Part shown: one piece after another, positions 33,583-45,449 of the stretch
Position numbering within the stretch: the stretch's first letter is position 1
Layout of the letters: every line of letters starts with the position of its first letter
Origin: Micromonospora sp. WMMA1947
Lineage (GTDB): Bacteria > Actinomycetota > Actinomycetes > Mycobacteriales > Micromonosporaceae
Direction: 5' to 3'
Length of the DNA: 64,000 bases
Assembly (NCBI RefSeq): GCF_027497355.1
Contig: NZ_CP114909.1
Coordinates: 3,162,001 to 3,226,000 of the forward strand
The notes under the pieces: generated by a model
Told to the model about the DNA's origin: nothing
Seen by the model: only the letters and a program-made list of their open reading frames with translations
Databases searched by the model: none
Program-made: the position numbers and the translations under genes

Positions 33583-34270
33583 GCGCGGCACCCCGGGCCC
33601 GGCGGGAACCCCGGTAACTGTCGTCCCGCAGCCGGGCCAGCGGGCCGGCCAGACGTAACCCCGGCGGCACGTTGCCGATCGGGTCGAACGCGAGCGCGGC
33701 GTCCTCGGCGGCGCCGCGCTCGTCGTCGAGGCGTACCTCGCCGAACGGCCGCCACCGGCCCACCGGCGAGGCCACCGCCAGCACCAGCCGGGGCTCGTCA
33801 CCGGCCACCGCCGCGCCCGCCTCGGCCAGGCCGCGGCCCAGGTCGGGTGACTCCGGGTCGGCCAGCGCGGCCAGGAGCAGCCGCCGCGCGCCGACCCGGA
33901 ACGGCATGATCGACGTGTACGTCCCGGTGAAGCGCCGCCGAGGCAGCGGCAGGTTCCGCAGCACCGGCGCGGCGCCGCTGGAACTCCACAGCAGGTCCAC
34001 CGGCGGCTCCGGGTCACGGTGCAGCCGCACCGCCACGCCCAGCACGTCCGGCCAGGCACCCGGCGTCGGCACGCCCTTGGAGAGGCGGATCGTGGCCGGC
34101 CACCGGCCGGGGGAGTCCAGCAGCGGCACCCCGGTCGGCGGTCCCGGCGTACCCCAGATCCGGGTCTCGCCGGCGAACGTGCGCCCGGCCGGGTGCAGCA
34201 GCCGGGCGTGCCGGAGCCGGGCCAGCGCGGCGGCGGCGCGCTCGACGGCGGAGGATGTGGTGGCGGCCAT
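33557..34270 (-). CDS. Conserved actinobacterial protein (often labelled phosphodiesterase)
   Basis: A 237-residue protein with GVPTPGAWPDVLGVAVRLHR, LPLPRRRFTGTYTSIMPFRV and FDPIGNVPPGLRLAGPLARL as conserved blocks. Proteins with this pattern are often annotated as phosphodiesterases without visible metal motifs, and the layout also recalls a stripped catalase-like fold; I do not trust either assignment. ATG start at 34270, divergent from the M16 peptidase gene. Confidence 0.72.
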   Translation of the reverse strand: MAATTSSAVERAAAALARLRHARLLHPAGRTFAGETRIWGTPGPPTGVPLLDSPGRWPATIRLSKGVPTPGAWPDVLGVAVRLHRDPEPPVDLLWSSSGAAPVLRNLPLPRRRFTGTYTSIMPFRVGARRLLLAALADPESPDLGRGLAEAGAAVAGDEPRLVLAVASPVGRWRPFGEVRLDDERGAAEDAALAFDPIGNVPPGLRLAGPLARLRDDSYRGSRRARGAALSREARRG

Positions 34271-34343
34271 GCCCGCTGGGGTACCCCGGCGCGCACCGAC
34301 GATGCTCCGGCGCGCGCGTCACGTCTGCGCCTCCGAGATCGGA

Positions 34344-34349
34344 TAGCGT
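34344..34349 (+). promoter_or_regulatory. -10 hexamer TAGCGT, leaderless start of the M16 operon
   Basis: Six nucleotides before the ATG at 34356, without a ribosome-binding site. Confidence 0.55.
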
Positions 34350-34355
34350 CGTCTC

Positions 34356-35644
34356 ATGCCCGACAGCGGTTTCCCCTGGCCGATCGAGACGACCCGACTG
34401 GACAACGGCCTGCGCGTGGTGGTGAGCGAGGACCGTTCCGCCCCGGCCGTGGCGGTCAACCTCTGGTACGACGTGGGCTCACGTCACGAGCCGGCCGGAC
34501 AGACCGGCTTCGCCCACCTGTTCGAGCACCTCATGTTCGAGGGCTCGGTGAACGTGGCGAAGACCGAGCACATGAAGCTGATCCAGGGCGCCGGCGGCTC
34601 GCTCAACGCGACCACCAACCCGGACCGGACCAACTACTTCGAGACGGTCCCCGCCGAGCACCTGGAACTGGCGCTCTGGCTGGAGGCCGACCGGATGGGC
34701 GGGCTGGTGCCGGCGCTGACCCAGGAGACGCTGGACAACCAGCGCGACGTGGTGAAGAACGAGCGCCGGCAGCGCTACGAGAACGTGCCGTACGGCGACG
34801 CCTGGCTGCGCCTGCTGCCGCTGCTCTACCCGCCCGGGCACCCGTACCACCACGCGACGATCGGGTCGATGGCCGACCTGAACGCCGCCGACCTGGCCAC
34901 CTTCCAGGAGTTCCACAGCACGTACTACGCGCCGAACAACGCGGTCCTCACGGTGGTCGGCGACACCACCGCCGCGGAGGTGTTCGCGCTCGCCGACAAG
35001 TACTTCGGCGGCCTCGCCGCGCGGGCCGACATCCCGGCTGCGCCGGACGGCCGCACCGTGCCGGCCACCGGCCGCCCGGCGGTGGAGACGGTCACCGCCG
35101 ACGTGCCCGCCCCCCGCGTCTACGTCGCGCACCGCACCCACCCGTTCGGCACCCCGGGGTACGACGTGACCACGGTGCTGGCCACCGTGCTCGGCAGCGG
35201 CCGGGGCAGCCGCCTCTACCAGCGGCTCGCCGACGGGGAACGGATCGCCCAGCCGGACCTGGTCGGCGCGGACGGGGTGGACCTGGCGCACGCACCCGCG
35301 CCGCTGATCGCCACCGCCACGGCCCGCCCCGGGGTGAGCGCCGAGCGGCTGCGCGACGGGCTGGCCGAGGTGGTCGACGAGCTGGCGACCGTGCCGGTGA
35401 CCGCCGCCGAGCTGGACCGGGCCAAGGCCCTGCTGACCACCATGTGGTGGCGGCAGATGTCCACTGTCGACGGGCGGGCGGACACGCTCGGCCGGTACGC
35501 CACCCAGCTCGGCGACCCGGCCCGCGCGGCCGACCGGCTGCCGGCCTGGCTCGCGGTGACCGCGGAGCAGATCGCCGAGCAGGCCGCCGAGCTGCTCGGC
35601 GCCGCCGACCGGGTGATCCTGACCTACGTGCCCGAGGAGAACTG

Positions 35645-35645
<1 letters not shown>
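34356..35645 (+). CDS. M16-family zinc peptidase, catalytic subunit
   Basis: A 429-residue pitrilysin/mitochondrial-processing-peptidase-like protein. The inverted zinc motif HxxEH appears as HLFEHLMFEG, with the downstream Glu in NERRQRYENVPYG. Such proteins degrade peptides in a clam-shell chamber formed by two related halves. The adjacent gene encodes the partner half and overlaps by 1 nt, so the two are made together. There is no signal peptide; it is probably cytoplasmic. Confidence 0.93.
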
Positions 35646-38108
<2,463 letters not shown>

Positions 38109-38116
38109 CCCCGTGG

Positions 38117-38147
38117 GCGTCCGTGCCGGGCCACCCGGCACGGACGC
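38117..38147. terminator. Terminator after asd
   Basis: A 14-bp perfect stem (38117-38130 with 38134-38147) and 3-nt loop, 8 nt after the asd stop. Confidence 0.85.
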
Positions 38148-38208
38148 TCCCGCAGCGGGTATGCCCCCGCGTCGCCGGCCGCCCCGCGCCGGCAGGGCGG
38201 GGGTGCCG

Positions 38209-38877
38209 ATGACGGCCGAAGGGGACACCGGGGACGCCGGGACGCGCTCGGACACGGTCCGGGCGATCGGGTTCAGCGACGCGGTCTTCGCCATCGTCAT
38301 CACGCTGCTGGTGCTCGACCTGCGGGTGCCCGAGACGGCGCCGGGCGGAATGCTGCGCGCCCTGCTCGACCAGTGGCCGGTCTACCTCGCCTACGTCACG
38401 TCGTACCTGTACGTGGCGGTCAACTGGCTGAACCACAAGGGGACGTTCCACCGGGTCCGCCGCGCCGACCGGGGACTGCACTGGGCGAACCTCGGCGTGC
38501 TGTTCAGCGTGGCGCTGCTGCCGTTCGTCACCGGGCTCGTCTCCCGCGCCGTGGAGGAGGGCGACGTCGTCGACGAACGGGTCGCGGTGTCCGCGTACGC
38601 GCTCGTCGGCGTGATCCTGTCGATGACCTGGCTCTGGCTCTACCACTACCTGAGCCGGCACCGGGAACTGCTGGAGCCGCACGTCACCGCGCGGTTCTTC
38701 GAGGCCGAACGCGTCCGGGCCTTGCTCGGCGTGCTCGCGTACGCGATCGCCGGTCTGGTGGGCGTGCTGCTGAGCGTGCCGGCGGCGCTCGCGGTGCTCC
38801 TGCTGTTGCCGATCTTCTACGGGCTGTCCAGCAACGGCTCCTACGACCTGCGCCGACGCCTGCACCCCCGGCGGTGA
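38209..38877 (+). CDS. TMEM175-family (DUF1211) potassium channel protein
   Basis: A 222-residue membrane protein with six hydrophobic helices. The first helix carries the family signature GFSDAVFAIVITLLVLDL, whose FSD motif lines the pore in bacterial TMEM175 channels. A second helix group has YLYVAVNWLNHKG. ATG at 38209 follows GGGCGGGG; ATG at 38161 in the same frame is possible. Single gene; the role in ion balance is inferred from the family. Confidence 0.88.
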   Translation: MTAEGDTGDAGTRSDTVRAIGFSDAVFAIVITLLVLDLRVPETAPGGMLRALLDQWPVYLAYVTSYLYVAVNWLNHKGTFHRVRRADRGLHWANLGVLFSVALLPFVTGLVSRAVEEGDVVDERVAVSAYALVGVILSMTWLWLYHYLSRHRELLEPHVTARFFEAERVRALLGVLAYAIAGLVGVLLSVPAALAVLLLLPIFYGLSSNGSYDLRRRLHPRR

Positions 38878-38941
38878 TGCGTGCGTTACCCCGCCCGAAG
38901 CGGCGGGTAGACGGCCGTGCCGACACCGAGAGGGGAGCACC

Positions 38942-39358
38942 ATGACAACGGTCGGAGAGTTCATGACGACCCGGTTGGTGACGATGGACGGCAACGACAC
39001 GCTCATCGCCGCGGCGCAGGAGATGCGCGACAGCGCCATCGGCGACGTGGTGGTGACCGACGGCGACGACGTGGTCGGCATTGTGACGGACCGGGACATC
39101 GCGGTACGCGGCGTGGCCGAGAACATGGACCCCACCGCCACCCGCCTCAACCAGATCACCAGCAAGGACGTGGTGACGGTGAGCCAGAACGACGACGCGG
39201 TGGCCGCCGCCGACCTGATGCGCACGTACGCGGTCCGCCGCCTCCCGGTGGTCGACGACGGCCGCCTGGTCGGCCTGATCTCCATGGGTGATCTGGCGGT
39301 GGAGCGGGAACCCCAGTCGGTGCTCGCGGACATCAGCGCCGACGACCCCAACAACTGA
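38942..39358 (+). CDS. Tandem CBS-domain protein
   Basis: A 138-residue protein made of two CBS domains (residues about 8-60 and 73-125; GDDVVGIVTDRDIAVRG and DDGRLVGLISMGDLAVE are the two ends). Stand-alone CBS pairs bind adenine nucleotides and act as energy or stress sensors. ATG follows GAGAGGGGAGC. A terminator follows. Confidence 0.93.
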   Translation: MTTVGEFMTTRLVTMDGNDTLIAAAQEMRDSAIGDVVVTDGDDVVGIVTDRDIAVRGVAENMDPTATRLNQITSKDVVTVSQNDDAVAAADLMRTYAVRRLPVVDDGRLVGLISMGDLAVEREPQSVLADISADDPNN

Positions 39359-39373
39359 CCTGACCGACGCGGT

Positions 39374-39404
39374 GACGCCGGCTCCCGGTTCGGGGGCCGG
39401 CGTC
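39374..39404. terminator. Terminator after the CBS gene
   Basis: A 14-bp stem with one G-T pair (39374-39387 with 39391-39404) and 3-nt loop. Confidence 0.8.
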
Positions 39405-39517
39405 GCGCGTGTGTGCGGTGGCGCCGCGCTCACCCGGTTCGGGCGAGGTTGGCCCCGGAACGGGTGGGGACACGGGCCTCGGACAGGAGACCGCGGATCG
39501 CGGGAGGAGTCGCCCGG

Positions 39518-39889
39518 ATGGTGGACATGACCACGAGATTCTTCGAGGACCTGGATCGGCGGGGGTTCGAGCCCCTGCTGGTCAAGACATCCGGAACGCT
39601 TCGCTTCGACCTGCACGAGGGCCCGCACACCACGCACTGGCTGCTGGAGATCGATCACGGCAACCTGCGGGTCCGCCAGGAGGACGGCGAGGCGGACACG
39701 GTGGTGGGCACCGAGCCGCGTCTGTTCGCCGAGCTGGTCGGCGGTGAGGAGAACGCGATCGCGGCGCTGCTGCGCGGTGACATGACCGTCGTCGGCGACC
39801 TGCGGCTCGTGTTGCAGGTCGAGCGGGTCTTCCCCGGCCCGCCGGACTCCCGGGGACCGCACCACACGTTCAGCGGGAGGGGTGCCTGA
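39518..39889 (+). CDS. SCP2 sterol-carrier-like domain protein
   Basis: A 123-residue protein consisting of one SCP2-type domain: TSGTLRFDLHEG, WLLEIDHGNLRV, then the VGTEPRLFAELVGGEENAI and LLRGDMTVVGDLRLVLQ strands and helices. These domains hold lipids or other hydrophobic ligands. GGGAGGAG lies 8 nt before the ATG at 39518. The stop overlaps the start of the debranching-enzyme gene, so the two proteins are made together; the reason for that link is not known. Confidence 0.85.
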   Translation: MVDMTTRFFEDLDRRGFEPLLVKTSGTLRFDLHEGPHTTHWLLEIDHGNLRVRQEDGEADTVVGTEPRLFAELVGGEENAIAALLRGDMTVVGDLRLVLQVERVFPGPPDSRGPHHTFSGRGA

Positions 39890-41949
39890 TGCCCGGCAGC
39901 AACACCGTCCGGATCCTGGACGGCAACACGTTCGTGGTCAGCGAGGACACCGGCGACATCGAGGCCACACCGAGCGAGCCGACCGGCCTCTTCTCGCTCG
40001 ACACCCGGTACCTGTCGAAGTGGGTGCTCACCGTCAACGGCGAGCGGCTCAACGCGCTCTCCTACGACGACCTGCAGTACTACGAGGCCCGGTTCTTCCT
40101 GGTGCCCGGTGTGGCCACGCACTACATCGACGCGAAGCTGTCGGTCATCCGGGAGCGGGCGGTGGGCGGCAGCTTCCGCGAGACGCTGACCATCCTCAAC
40201 CACGACGAGAAGGCGGTCGACCTGGAGGTCCGGATGGACGCCGGGTCCGACTTCGCCGACCTGTTCCAGGTCAAGGACGAGATCCTGAACAAGAAGGGCG
40301 AACACTACGCCGAGGCCGAGCAGGACCGGCTGCGCCTGGGCTACCGGCGCGGCAACTTCCGGCGCGAGACGCTCCTCTCCGCCAACCGGCCGGCCCGCTA
40401 CGACCAGCGCGGCTTCGCCTGGAGCATCCGGCTGGAACCCAACGAGCAGTGGGACGCCGTCATCGACGTGCAGACGTTCGCGATCGGCCCCGGCGGCCGG
40501 GACCTGCGGATGGGACTGCGCGCGCACGGCACCGAGCGGCTCGCGCTCCAGCACGACCTGGAGGAGTGGATCAGCCGGGCCCCGAAGCTGAACAGCGAGC
40601 ACGAGGAACTCGCGGCGACGTACCGGCGGAGCCTGGTCGACCTCGCGGCGCTGCGCTTCTCGCCGCTGTCGCTCGGCGGGCAGACGCTGCCCGCGGCCGG
40701 CCTGCCCTGGTTCATGACCATGTTCGGCCGGGACAGCATCCTCACCTGCCTCCAGGTGCTGCCGTTCGCGCCGGACATGTCGAAGACCACGCTGCGCATC
40801 CTCGGCGCGCTGCAGGGGACCCGGTTCGACGACTTCCGGGACGAGGACCCGGGCCGGATCCTGCACGAGATGCGGTACGGCGAGACGGCCGCGTTCGAGG
40901 AACAGCCGCACTCGCCGTACTACGGCTCGGTGGACGCGACGCCGCTGTTCGTGGTGCTGCTCGACGAGTACGAGCGGTGGAGCGGCGACGGCGCGCTGGT
41001 CAAGGAACTGGAACGGGAGTGCCGGGCGGCGCTGAAGTGGATCGACGACTACGCCGACCTGCTCGGCAACGGCTACATCTGGTACGAGCGGCGCAACACC
41101 GACACCGGCCTGGAGAACCAGTGCTGGAAGGACTCGTGGGACTCCATCTCGTACGCCGACGGCACACTGCCGCCGTTCCCGCGGGCCACCTGCGAGGTGC
41201 AGGGGTACGCGTACGACGCGAAGGTGCGGGCCGCCCGGATGGCCCGGGAGTTCTGGGACGACCCCACGTACGCCGATCAGCTGGAACGCGAGGCGGCGGA
41301 GCTGAAGCGGCGCTTCAACAACGACTGGTGGGTCGCCGACCGCGGCTTCTACGCGCTCGCGCTGGACCCGGACGGGCGCCCGTGCGACGTGCTCAGCTCC
41401 AACATGGGCCACCTGCTGTGGAGCGGGATCGTGGACGACGAGCGGGCGCCGAAGGTCGCCGAACACCTGGTCGGTCCGCGGCTCTGGTCCGGCTGGGGGG
41501 TGCGGACGCTGGCCGAGGGTGAGGTCCGCTACAACCCGATCGGCTACCACAACGGCACGATCTGGCCGTTCGACAACTCGTTCGTCGCCTGGGGCCTGCG
41601 CCGGTACGGCTTCGCCGAGGAGGCCGCCACCGTCGCCAACGGCATCCTCGACGCGGCCACCTACTTCGACGGGCGGCTGCCGGAGGCGTTCGGCGGCTAC
41701 CAGCGCGAGCTGACCAAGTTTCCGGTGGAGTACCCGACCGCGTGCAGCCCGCAGGCCTGGTCGACCGGCGCGCCGCTGCTGCTGCTGCGCACCATGCTCG
41801 GGCTGGAGCCGCACGACCAGCACCTGGCTGTCGACCCGCGGCTGCCGGTGGGCATGGGACGGATCGAGGTGCTGGACATCCCGGGCCGCTGGGGCCGGGT
41901 GGACGCGTTCGCCCGGGGGCGGCTCAACCTCGAGGAACTGGCCGACTGA
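39889..41949 (+). CDS. Amylo-alpha-1,6-glucosidase / glycogen-debranching-type protein
   Basis: A 686-residue protein. The N-terminal domain (about residues 1-230, starting NTVRILDGNTFVVSEDTGDI) is the GDE_N_bis type; the C-terminal (alpha/alpha)6 barrel holds MFGRDSILT, CWKDSWDSI and the catalytic-region NPIGYHNGTIWPFDNSF with a C-terminal PTACSPQAW block. Homologues remove alpha-1,6 branches or act on other alpha-glucosides. There is no signal peptide. It is coupled by a 1-nt overlap to the SCP2 gene. The true substrate is uncertain because this branch is often not clustered with glycogen genes. Confidence 0.9.
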   Translation: MPGSNTVRILDGNTFVVSEDTGDIEATPSEPTGLFSLDTRYLSKWVLTVNGERLNALSYDDLQYYEARFFLVPGVATHYIDAKLSVIRERAVGGSFRETLTILNHDEKAVDLEVRMDAGSDFADLFQVKDEILNKKGEHYAEAEQDRLRLGYRRGNFRRETLLSANRPARYDQRGFAWSIRLEPNEQWDAVIDVQTFAIGPGGRDLRMGLRAHGTERLALQHDLEEWISRAPKLNSEHEELAATYRRSLVDLAALRFSPLSLGGQTLPAAGLPWFMTMFGRDSILTCLQVLPFAPDMSKTTLRILGALQGTRFDDFRDEDPGRILHEMRYGETAAFEEQPHSPYYGSVDATPLFVVLLDEYERWSGDGALVKELERECRAALKWIDDYADLLGNGYIWYERRNTDTGLENQCWKDSWDSISYADGTLPPFPRATCEVQGYAYDAKVRAARMAREFWDDPTYADQLEREAAELKRRFNNDWWVADRGFYALALDPDGRPCDVLSSNMGHLLWSGIVDDERAPKVAEHLVGPRLWSGWGVRTLAEGEVRYNPIGYHNGTIWPFDNSFVAWGLRRYGFAEEAATVANGILDAATYFDGRLPEAFGGYQRELTKFPVEYPTACSPQAWSTGAPLLLLRTMLGLEPHDQHLAVDPRLPVGMGRIEVLDIPGRWGRVDAFARGRLNLEELAD

Positions 41950-41955
41950 GCCCGG

Positions 41956-42345
41956 TCAGTGCCCGGGCGGCGACGCGGTGTGCGCCTCGTTCGGCGGGAG
42001 CAGGCAGAACTCGTTGCCCTCCGGATCGGCCAGCACGGTCCAGCGCGGCAGCTCCCGCACGACAGTGGCGCCCGCCTCCAGCACCGCGGCCCGTTCCTCG
42101 GCGTCGCCGACCAGGTCCAGGTGGATCCGGCCGGGCTCCGGCAGCATCTCGGCGGGGCTGATCCACAGGTCGGGGCGCCGCCCGTGCGGATCGCGCAGCA
42201 GCACCGCCTCGGTCGGTGCGAGCGTGCCCTCGGCGAGCTTCACGCGGTCCTCCTCGACCACTGGCAGCCCGGTGACCGCGCTCCAGAACGGGGCGAGCAC
42301 GTAGGGGTCGCGGCAGTGGATGACGATCGCGGCGAGGTCGGGCAT
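41956..42345 (-). CDS. VOC-family (glyoxalase-like) protein
   Basis: A 129-residue vicinal-oxygen-chelate protein, with two beta-alpha-beta-beta-beta units: AAIVIHCRDPYVLAPFWSAV at the start and the closing WTVLADPEGNEFCLLPPN. Related proteins include glyoxalases and antibiotic-binding proteins; the ligand is unknown. ATG at 42345 lies 6 nt after TAGGTT, so the mRNA is probably leaderless. It lies 7 nt after the convergent glucosidase gene. Confidence 0.87.
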   Translation of the reverse strand: MPDLAAIVIHCRDPYVLAPFWSAVTGLPVVEEDRVKLAEGTLAPTEAVLLRDPHGRRPDLWISPAEMLPEPGRIHLDLVGDAEERAAVLEAGATVVRELPRWTVLADPEGNEFCLLPPNEAHTASPPGH

Positions 42346-42351
42346 GCCTCG

Positions 42352-42357
42352 AACCTA
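42352..42357 (-). promoter_or_regulatory. -10 hexamer TAGGTT (minus strand) of the VOC gene
   Basis: Six nucleotides before the ATG at 42345. It overlaps the stop codon of the upstream esterase gene. Confidence 0.45.
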
Positions 42358-43014
42358 GTCGTCAGCGGCGGCGGGCAGGACGCTGTCCAGGAACGCGGCG
42401 GCAGCCGCGCGCAGGTCGGGCCGGGCCAGGTCGAGCGCGTGACCGCCGTGGGTGAGCCACAGATGCGCCGGGTGCCCGGCGGCGAGCAGCCGGCCGGTCA
42501 GCTCGACCGCTTGGGCGGCCGGCACCGCTTCGTCGTCGCGCCCCTGCACCAGCAGCACCGGTACGCCGGAGCCGAGGTGGGTGGCGATCGTCGCGTCGAC
42601 GGTGGCCGGATCGCCCGGGGCCGGCGGATGACCCAGCAGGTCGGTCCACGGGTCGTCGCCGGGCGCGCGCCGGCGCCGCTGCTCCGGGTCGAGCGGGTCG
42701 ACGGGTGCCCAGTACGCGAGCACCCCCGCCACGTCGCCGGGCCGGTCCACCCCGCGCAGGCCGAGCTGAAGGGCCAGCATCCCACCGGCCGAGTCACCGC
42801 CCACCAGCAGCGGCAGGCCGCCCGCCGCCGCCCGGGCGGCCCGGGAGGCGGCACGGACGTCGTCGAGCTGGGCCGGCCAGCGCGCCTGGTGCGAGAACCG
42901 GTACGAGGCCGGGACCACGCGCAGTCCGAGGGACGCGAGCGCCGTCCCGTCCTCCTCGGCGCGGGCCCGCCAGCCTCCGCCGTGGATCCAGAGCAGCACC
43001 GCGCGTTCGGTCAT
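42355..43014 (-). CDS. Alpha/beta hydrolase (HSL-type esterase)
   Basis: A 219-residue alpha/beta hydrolase with the oxyanion-hole HGGGW near residue 11, nucleophile GDSAGG, and the acid and His in QGRDDEAVP and HGGHALD. The layout is the hormone-sensitive-lipase/carboxylesterase type. It has no signal peptide. ATG at 43014; upstream extension of the frame is noise. Located just before the VOC gene on the same strand. Confidence 0.9.
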   Translation of the reverse strand: MTERAVLLWIHGGGWRARAEEDGTALASLGLRVVPASYRFSHQARWPAQLDDVRAASRAARAAAGGLPLLVGGDSAGGMLALQLGLRGVDRPGDVAGVLAYWAPVDPLDPEQRRRRAPGDDPWTDLLGHPPAPGDPATVDATIATHLGSGVPVLLVQGRDDEAVPAAQAVELTGRLLAAGHPAHLWLTHGGHALDLARPDLRAAAAAFLDSVLPAAADD

Positions 43015-43101
43015 GAGGCCATCGTCGCCGCGCTCGGGCGGGTGCGCGACCCGGGTCTGCCGAGGGCAGATCGGCCCTACGGTCGCGTAACCTACTCGGG
43101 G

Positions 43102-43107
43102 TAAAGT
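43102..43107 (+). promoter_or_regulatory. -10 hexamer TAAAGT of the acyltransferase gene
   Basis: Six nucleotides before the ATG at 43114; leaderless arrangement. Confidence 0.55.
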
Positions 43108-43113
43108 TTCGAC

Positions 43114-43866
43114 ATGTCGGAACTCGTGTACCCACCTGTGATCACCGCCGCGAAGACGATGTTCCGGCTCCTCGACCTGCGCCTGGACGTGTCCGGCAGC
43201 GAGCACGTGCCGCCCACCGGCGGGGCCGTGATCGCCTCCAACCACGTGAGCTACCTCGACTTCATCTTCTCCGGCTACGGCGCGCACCCGGCGAAGCGGC
43301 TGGTCCGGTTCATGGCCAAGGACAGCGTCTTCCGGCACCGCGTCTCCGGCCCGCTGATGCGCGGCATGAAGCACATCCCGGTCAACCGGGCCGCCGGTGC
43401 CGGCTCGTACGCCGCCGCGGTGAGCGCGCTGCGCCGGGGCGAGGTGGTCGGCGTCTTCCCGGAGGCCACGATCAGCCGCTCCTTCACGGTGAAGGACCTG
43501 AAGAACGGCGCGGCCCGGATGTCGCAGGAGGCGAACGTGCCGCTGCTGCCGGTCGCGCTCTGGGGCACCCAGCGGCTGTGGACCAAGGGCCGCCCGCGCA
43601 CGCTGACCCGCCGGCACACGCCGATCACGATCATCGTCGGCGAGCCGATGGACCCGTCCGCCTACCCGGACGCCACGGCCATGACCGCCGAGCTGCGGAC
43701 CCGCCTGTCGGCGCTGGTCGACCGGGCCCAGCGGGAGTACCCGGACAAGCCGTCCGGCCCGGACGACACCTGGTGGCAGCCGGCCCACCTGGGCGGCAGC
43801 GCGCCGACCCCGGAGGAGGCCGTCGAGCTGGACCGGTCCGAGCGCCGCACCCGCAGCGCCTCCTGA
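43114..43866 (+). CDS. 1-acylglycerol-3-phosphate acyltransferase family protein (PlsC-like)
   Basis: A 250-residue membrane-associated acyltransferase. The catalytic HX4D motif is NHVSYLDF, followed by FPEATISRS (the FPEGxRS-type block) and VPLLPVALWGT. It probably acylates lysophosphatidate or a related lysolipid. The C-terminal 50 residues are hydrophilic. It stands alone. Confidence 0.92.
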   Translation: MSELVYPPVITAAKTMFRLLDLRLDVSGSEHVPPTGGAVIASNHVSYLDFIFSGYGAHPAKRLVRFMAKDSVFRHRVSGPLMRGMKHIPVNRAAGAGSYAAAVSALRRGEVVGVFPEATISRSFTVKDLKNGAARMSQEANVPLLPVALWGTQRLWTKGRPRTLTRRHTPITIIVGEPMDPSAYPDATAMTAELRTRLSALVDRAQREYPDKPSGPDDTWWQPAHLGGSAPTPEEAVELDRSERRTRSAS

Positions 43867-43913
43867 CCGCGCCCGCCCTCTGCGCGCTCGCGCTCGGGTT
43901 CCGGACGGGAGCG

Positions 43914-44657
43914 TCAGCAGGCGGAGCCGGGCTGGTCGTGGGCGGGGAAGCCGGACCACGACCAGGGCGTCGCCTCGGCCTCGGCCGGGCGGTAGTAGTC
44001 GTCGCGGGACAGGAACTCCACCGGCAGCGAGCCCGGCAGCATGACGGTGCCGAGCGTCGGGCCGGGGGAGGCGGCCACCCGGACGGCGAGGACGTCCCGC
44101 TCCGGCGGGGACAGGTCCACCAGCTCGGCGTGCGCCAGCCGGAATCCGGCCACCGCTCGGCGTACCTGCCGGGCCAGCGCGGCGACCGGACCGACCGGCC
44201 CGGTCAGCGCCAGCGCCGGCTGCCGGATGGTACGCAGTGCGTCGCAGACGACGCGCAGCTCGGCGGTGCCGTCGCCGACCTCGGCCAGCTCCAGCCGGGA
44301 CGGCCACTGCCAGCGGATCTGACCGCTGACCAGGCGGGACAGCCGGACCGGTCGCCGGTGCCGGGCACCCGCCCGGCTGTCCCGCCCGGAGACCACCGAC
44401 AGGTCGGAGCCGGTGCAGACGTACGCCAGCCGGCGGTCGGTCACGGTGATCGTCGCCGGGCCGGGCAGCGACCAGCAGCGGACGTCCTCACTCGGGCCGA
44501 GCAGGTGACCGGCGACGCGCAGGCAGTGCTGACCCAGCAGGCGTTCGCCCGGCTCCGGCACCAGCTCGTAGCGCCGGTCGAGCACCGGACGGGTGGGGTC
44601 GTCGTCGGCGTCGAACCGGTGCGGTCCGACGAAGAAGGGTGTGGCGTCCTCCGGCAC
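43914..44657 (-). CDS. Hypothetical protein, 247 residues
   Basis: A soluble protein without a recognised family. The central part (CWSLPGPATITVTDRRLAYV) resembles the PH-like or GRAM-like strand pattern of proteins that read membrane or ligand surfaces, and the C-terminus is proline- and tryptophan-rich. GTG start with GGGGAGGTC 5 nt upstream, a very clear ribosome-binding site. Confidence 0.7.
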   Translation of the reverse strand: MPEDATPFFVGPHRFDADDDPTRPVLDRRYELVPEPGERLLGQHCLRVAGHLLGPSEDVRCWSLPGPATITVTDRRLAYVCTGSDLSVVSGRDSRAGARHRRPVRLSRLVSGQIRWQWPSRLELAEVGDGTAELRVVCDALRTIRQPALALTGPVGPVAALARQVRRAVAGFRLAHAELVDLSPPERDVLAVRVAASPGPTLGTVMLPGSLPVEFLSRDDYYRPAEAEATPWSWSGFPAHDQPGSAC

Positions 44658-44732
44658 GGTACGACCTCCCCGGTGACGGTTGGCGGTACGGACGAGCCTT
44701 CCGGATTCCTGGGGTGACTGTCATGACGCCTG

Positions 44733-45449
44733 TTAGGGGGTCGGCCGGTCGGCCGACGCCTGCGACCGGTAGATGCCGATATCTTCCGGTCGGACGAGTC
44801 CGTCCTCGATCGCCCGGGCGAGCAACGCCGCCTTCGTGGCGGCCGGACGCCCCGCTCGGGTGTACTTGATCCGCGCACGGTCGACGTACTGCTTCACCGT
44901 GTGTTCGCTGATCTGCATCCGGCGGGCCACCGACGCCTTCGACATCGACTGGAACCACAGCAGCAGCGCCTCGCGCTCCTTGTCCGACAGGGACGGACGA
45001 TCCGGGCGGGCGTCACCGACCATCGCACCGGCCAGCGCCGGCGGCACGTACGGCCTGTCGCTCGCCGCCGCCAGCACCGTCGCCACGCAGTGCTCGCGGC
45101 CCTCGTGCTTGGCCAGGAACGCGACCGCTCCCGCGTCCAGCGCGGCGAGCATGGTCTGCGGGTCGCTGTGCTCGGAGTACACGACCACCCGGCGCCCGGC
45201 CGTGCTCAGCTCGGCCAGCTTGTCCAGCACCATCCGGCCGTGCAGGCGCAGGTCGAGCAGCACCACCTCGGCGTCCGGCGCGGCTCGCAGCACCTCGTCC
45301 GGGTCGTCCCCGGTGGCCAGCACCCGCAACCGGGGCTCACCGGCCAGCCAGGCGCGCACCCCGTCGATCACCACCGGGTGGTCGTCCACGATCGCCACCC
45401 CGATCGGGGTCCCGGCGTTCACGTCCGCCGCCAGCGGGTCTGCGTCCAT
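44733..45449 (-). CDS. LuxR-family response regulator
   Basis: A 238-residue two-component regulator. The receiver domain (about 18-130) has IVDDHPVV, the phospho-acceptor Asp in VVLLDLRL, and the Lys in FLAKHEG. The C-terminal LuxR helix-turn-helix (about 170-225) reads SKASVARRMQISEHTVKQYV. ATG at 45449 follows GGGGAGAT and lies 31 nt inside the upstream kinase-like gene, so translation is coupled. Partner kinases are the two upstream membrane proteins. Confidence 0.93.
   Translation of the reverse strand: MDADPLAADVNAGTPIGVAIVDDHPVVIDGVRAWLAGEPRLRVLATGDDPDEVLRAAPDAEVVLLDLRLHGRMVLDKLAELSTAGRRVVVYSEHSDPQTMLAALDAGAVAFLAKHEGREHCVATVLAAASDRPYVPPALAGAMVGDARPDRPSLSDKEREALLLWFQSMSKASVARRMQISEHTVKQYVDRARIKYTRAGRPAATKAALLARAIEDGLVRPEDIGIYRSQASADRPTP

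Noticed and set aside
34019..35644. N-terminal 542 codons before the second M16 subunit
   Set aside because: Shadow of the first M16 gene in another frame; the ATG at 35645 fits the family.
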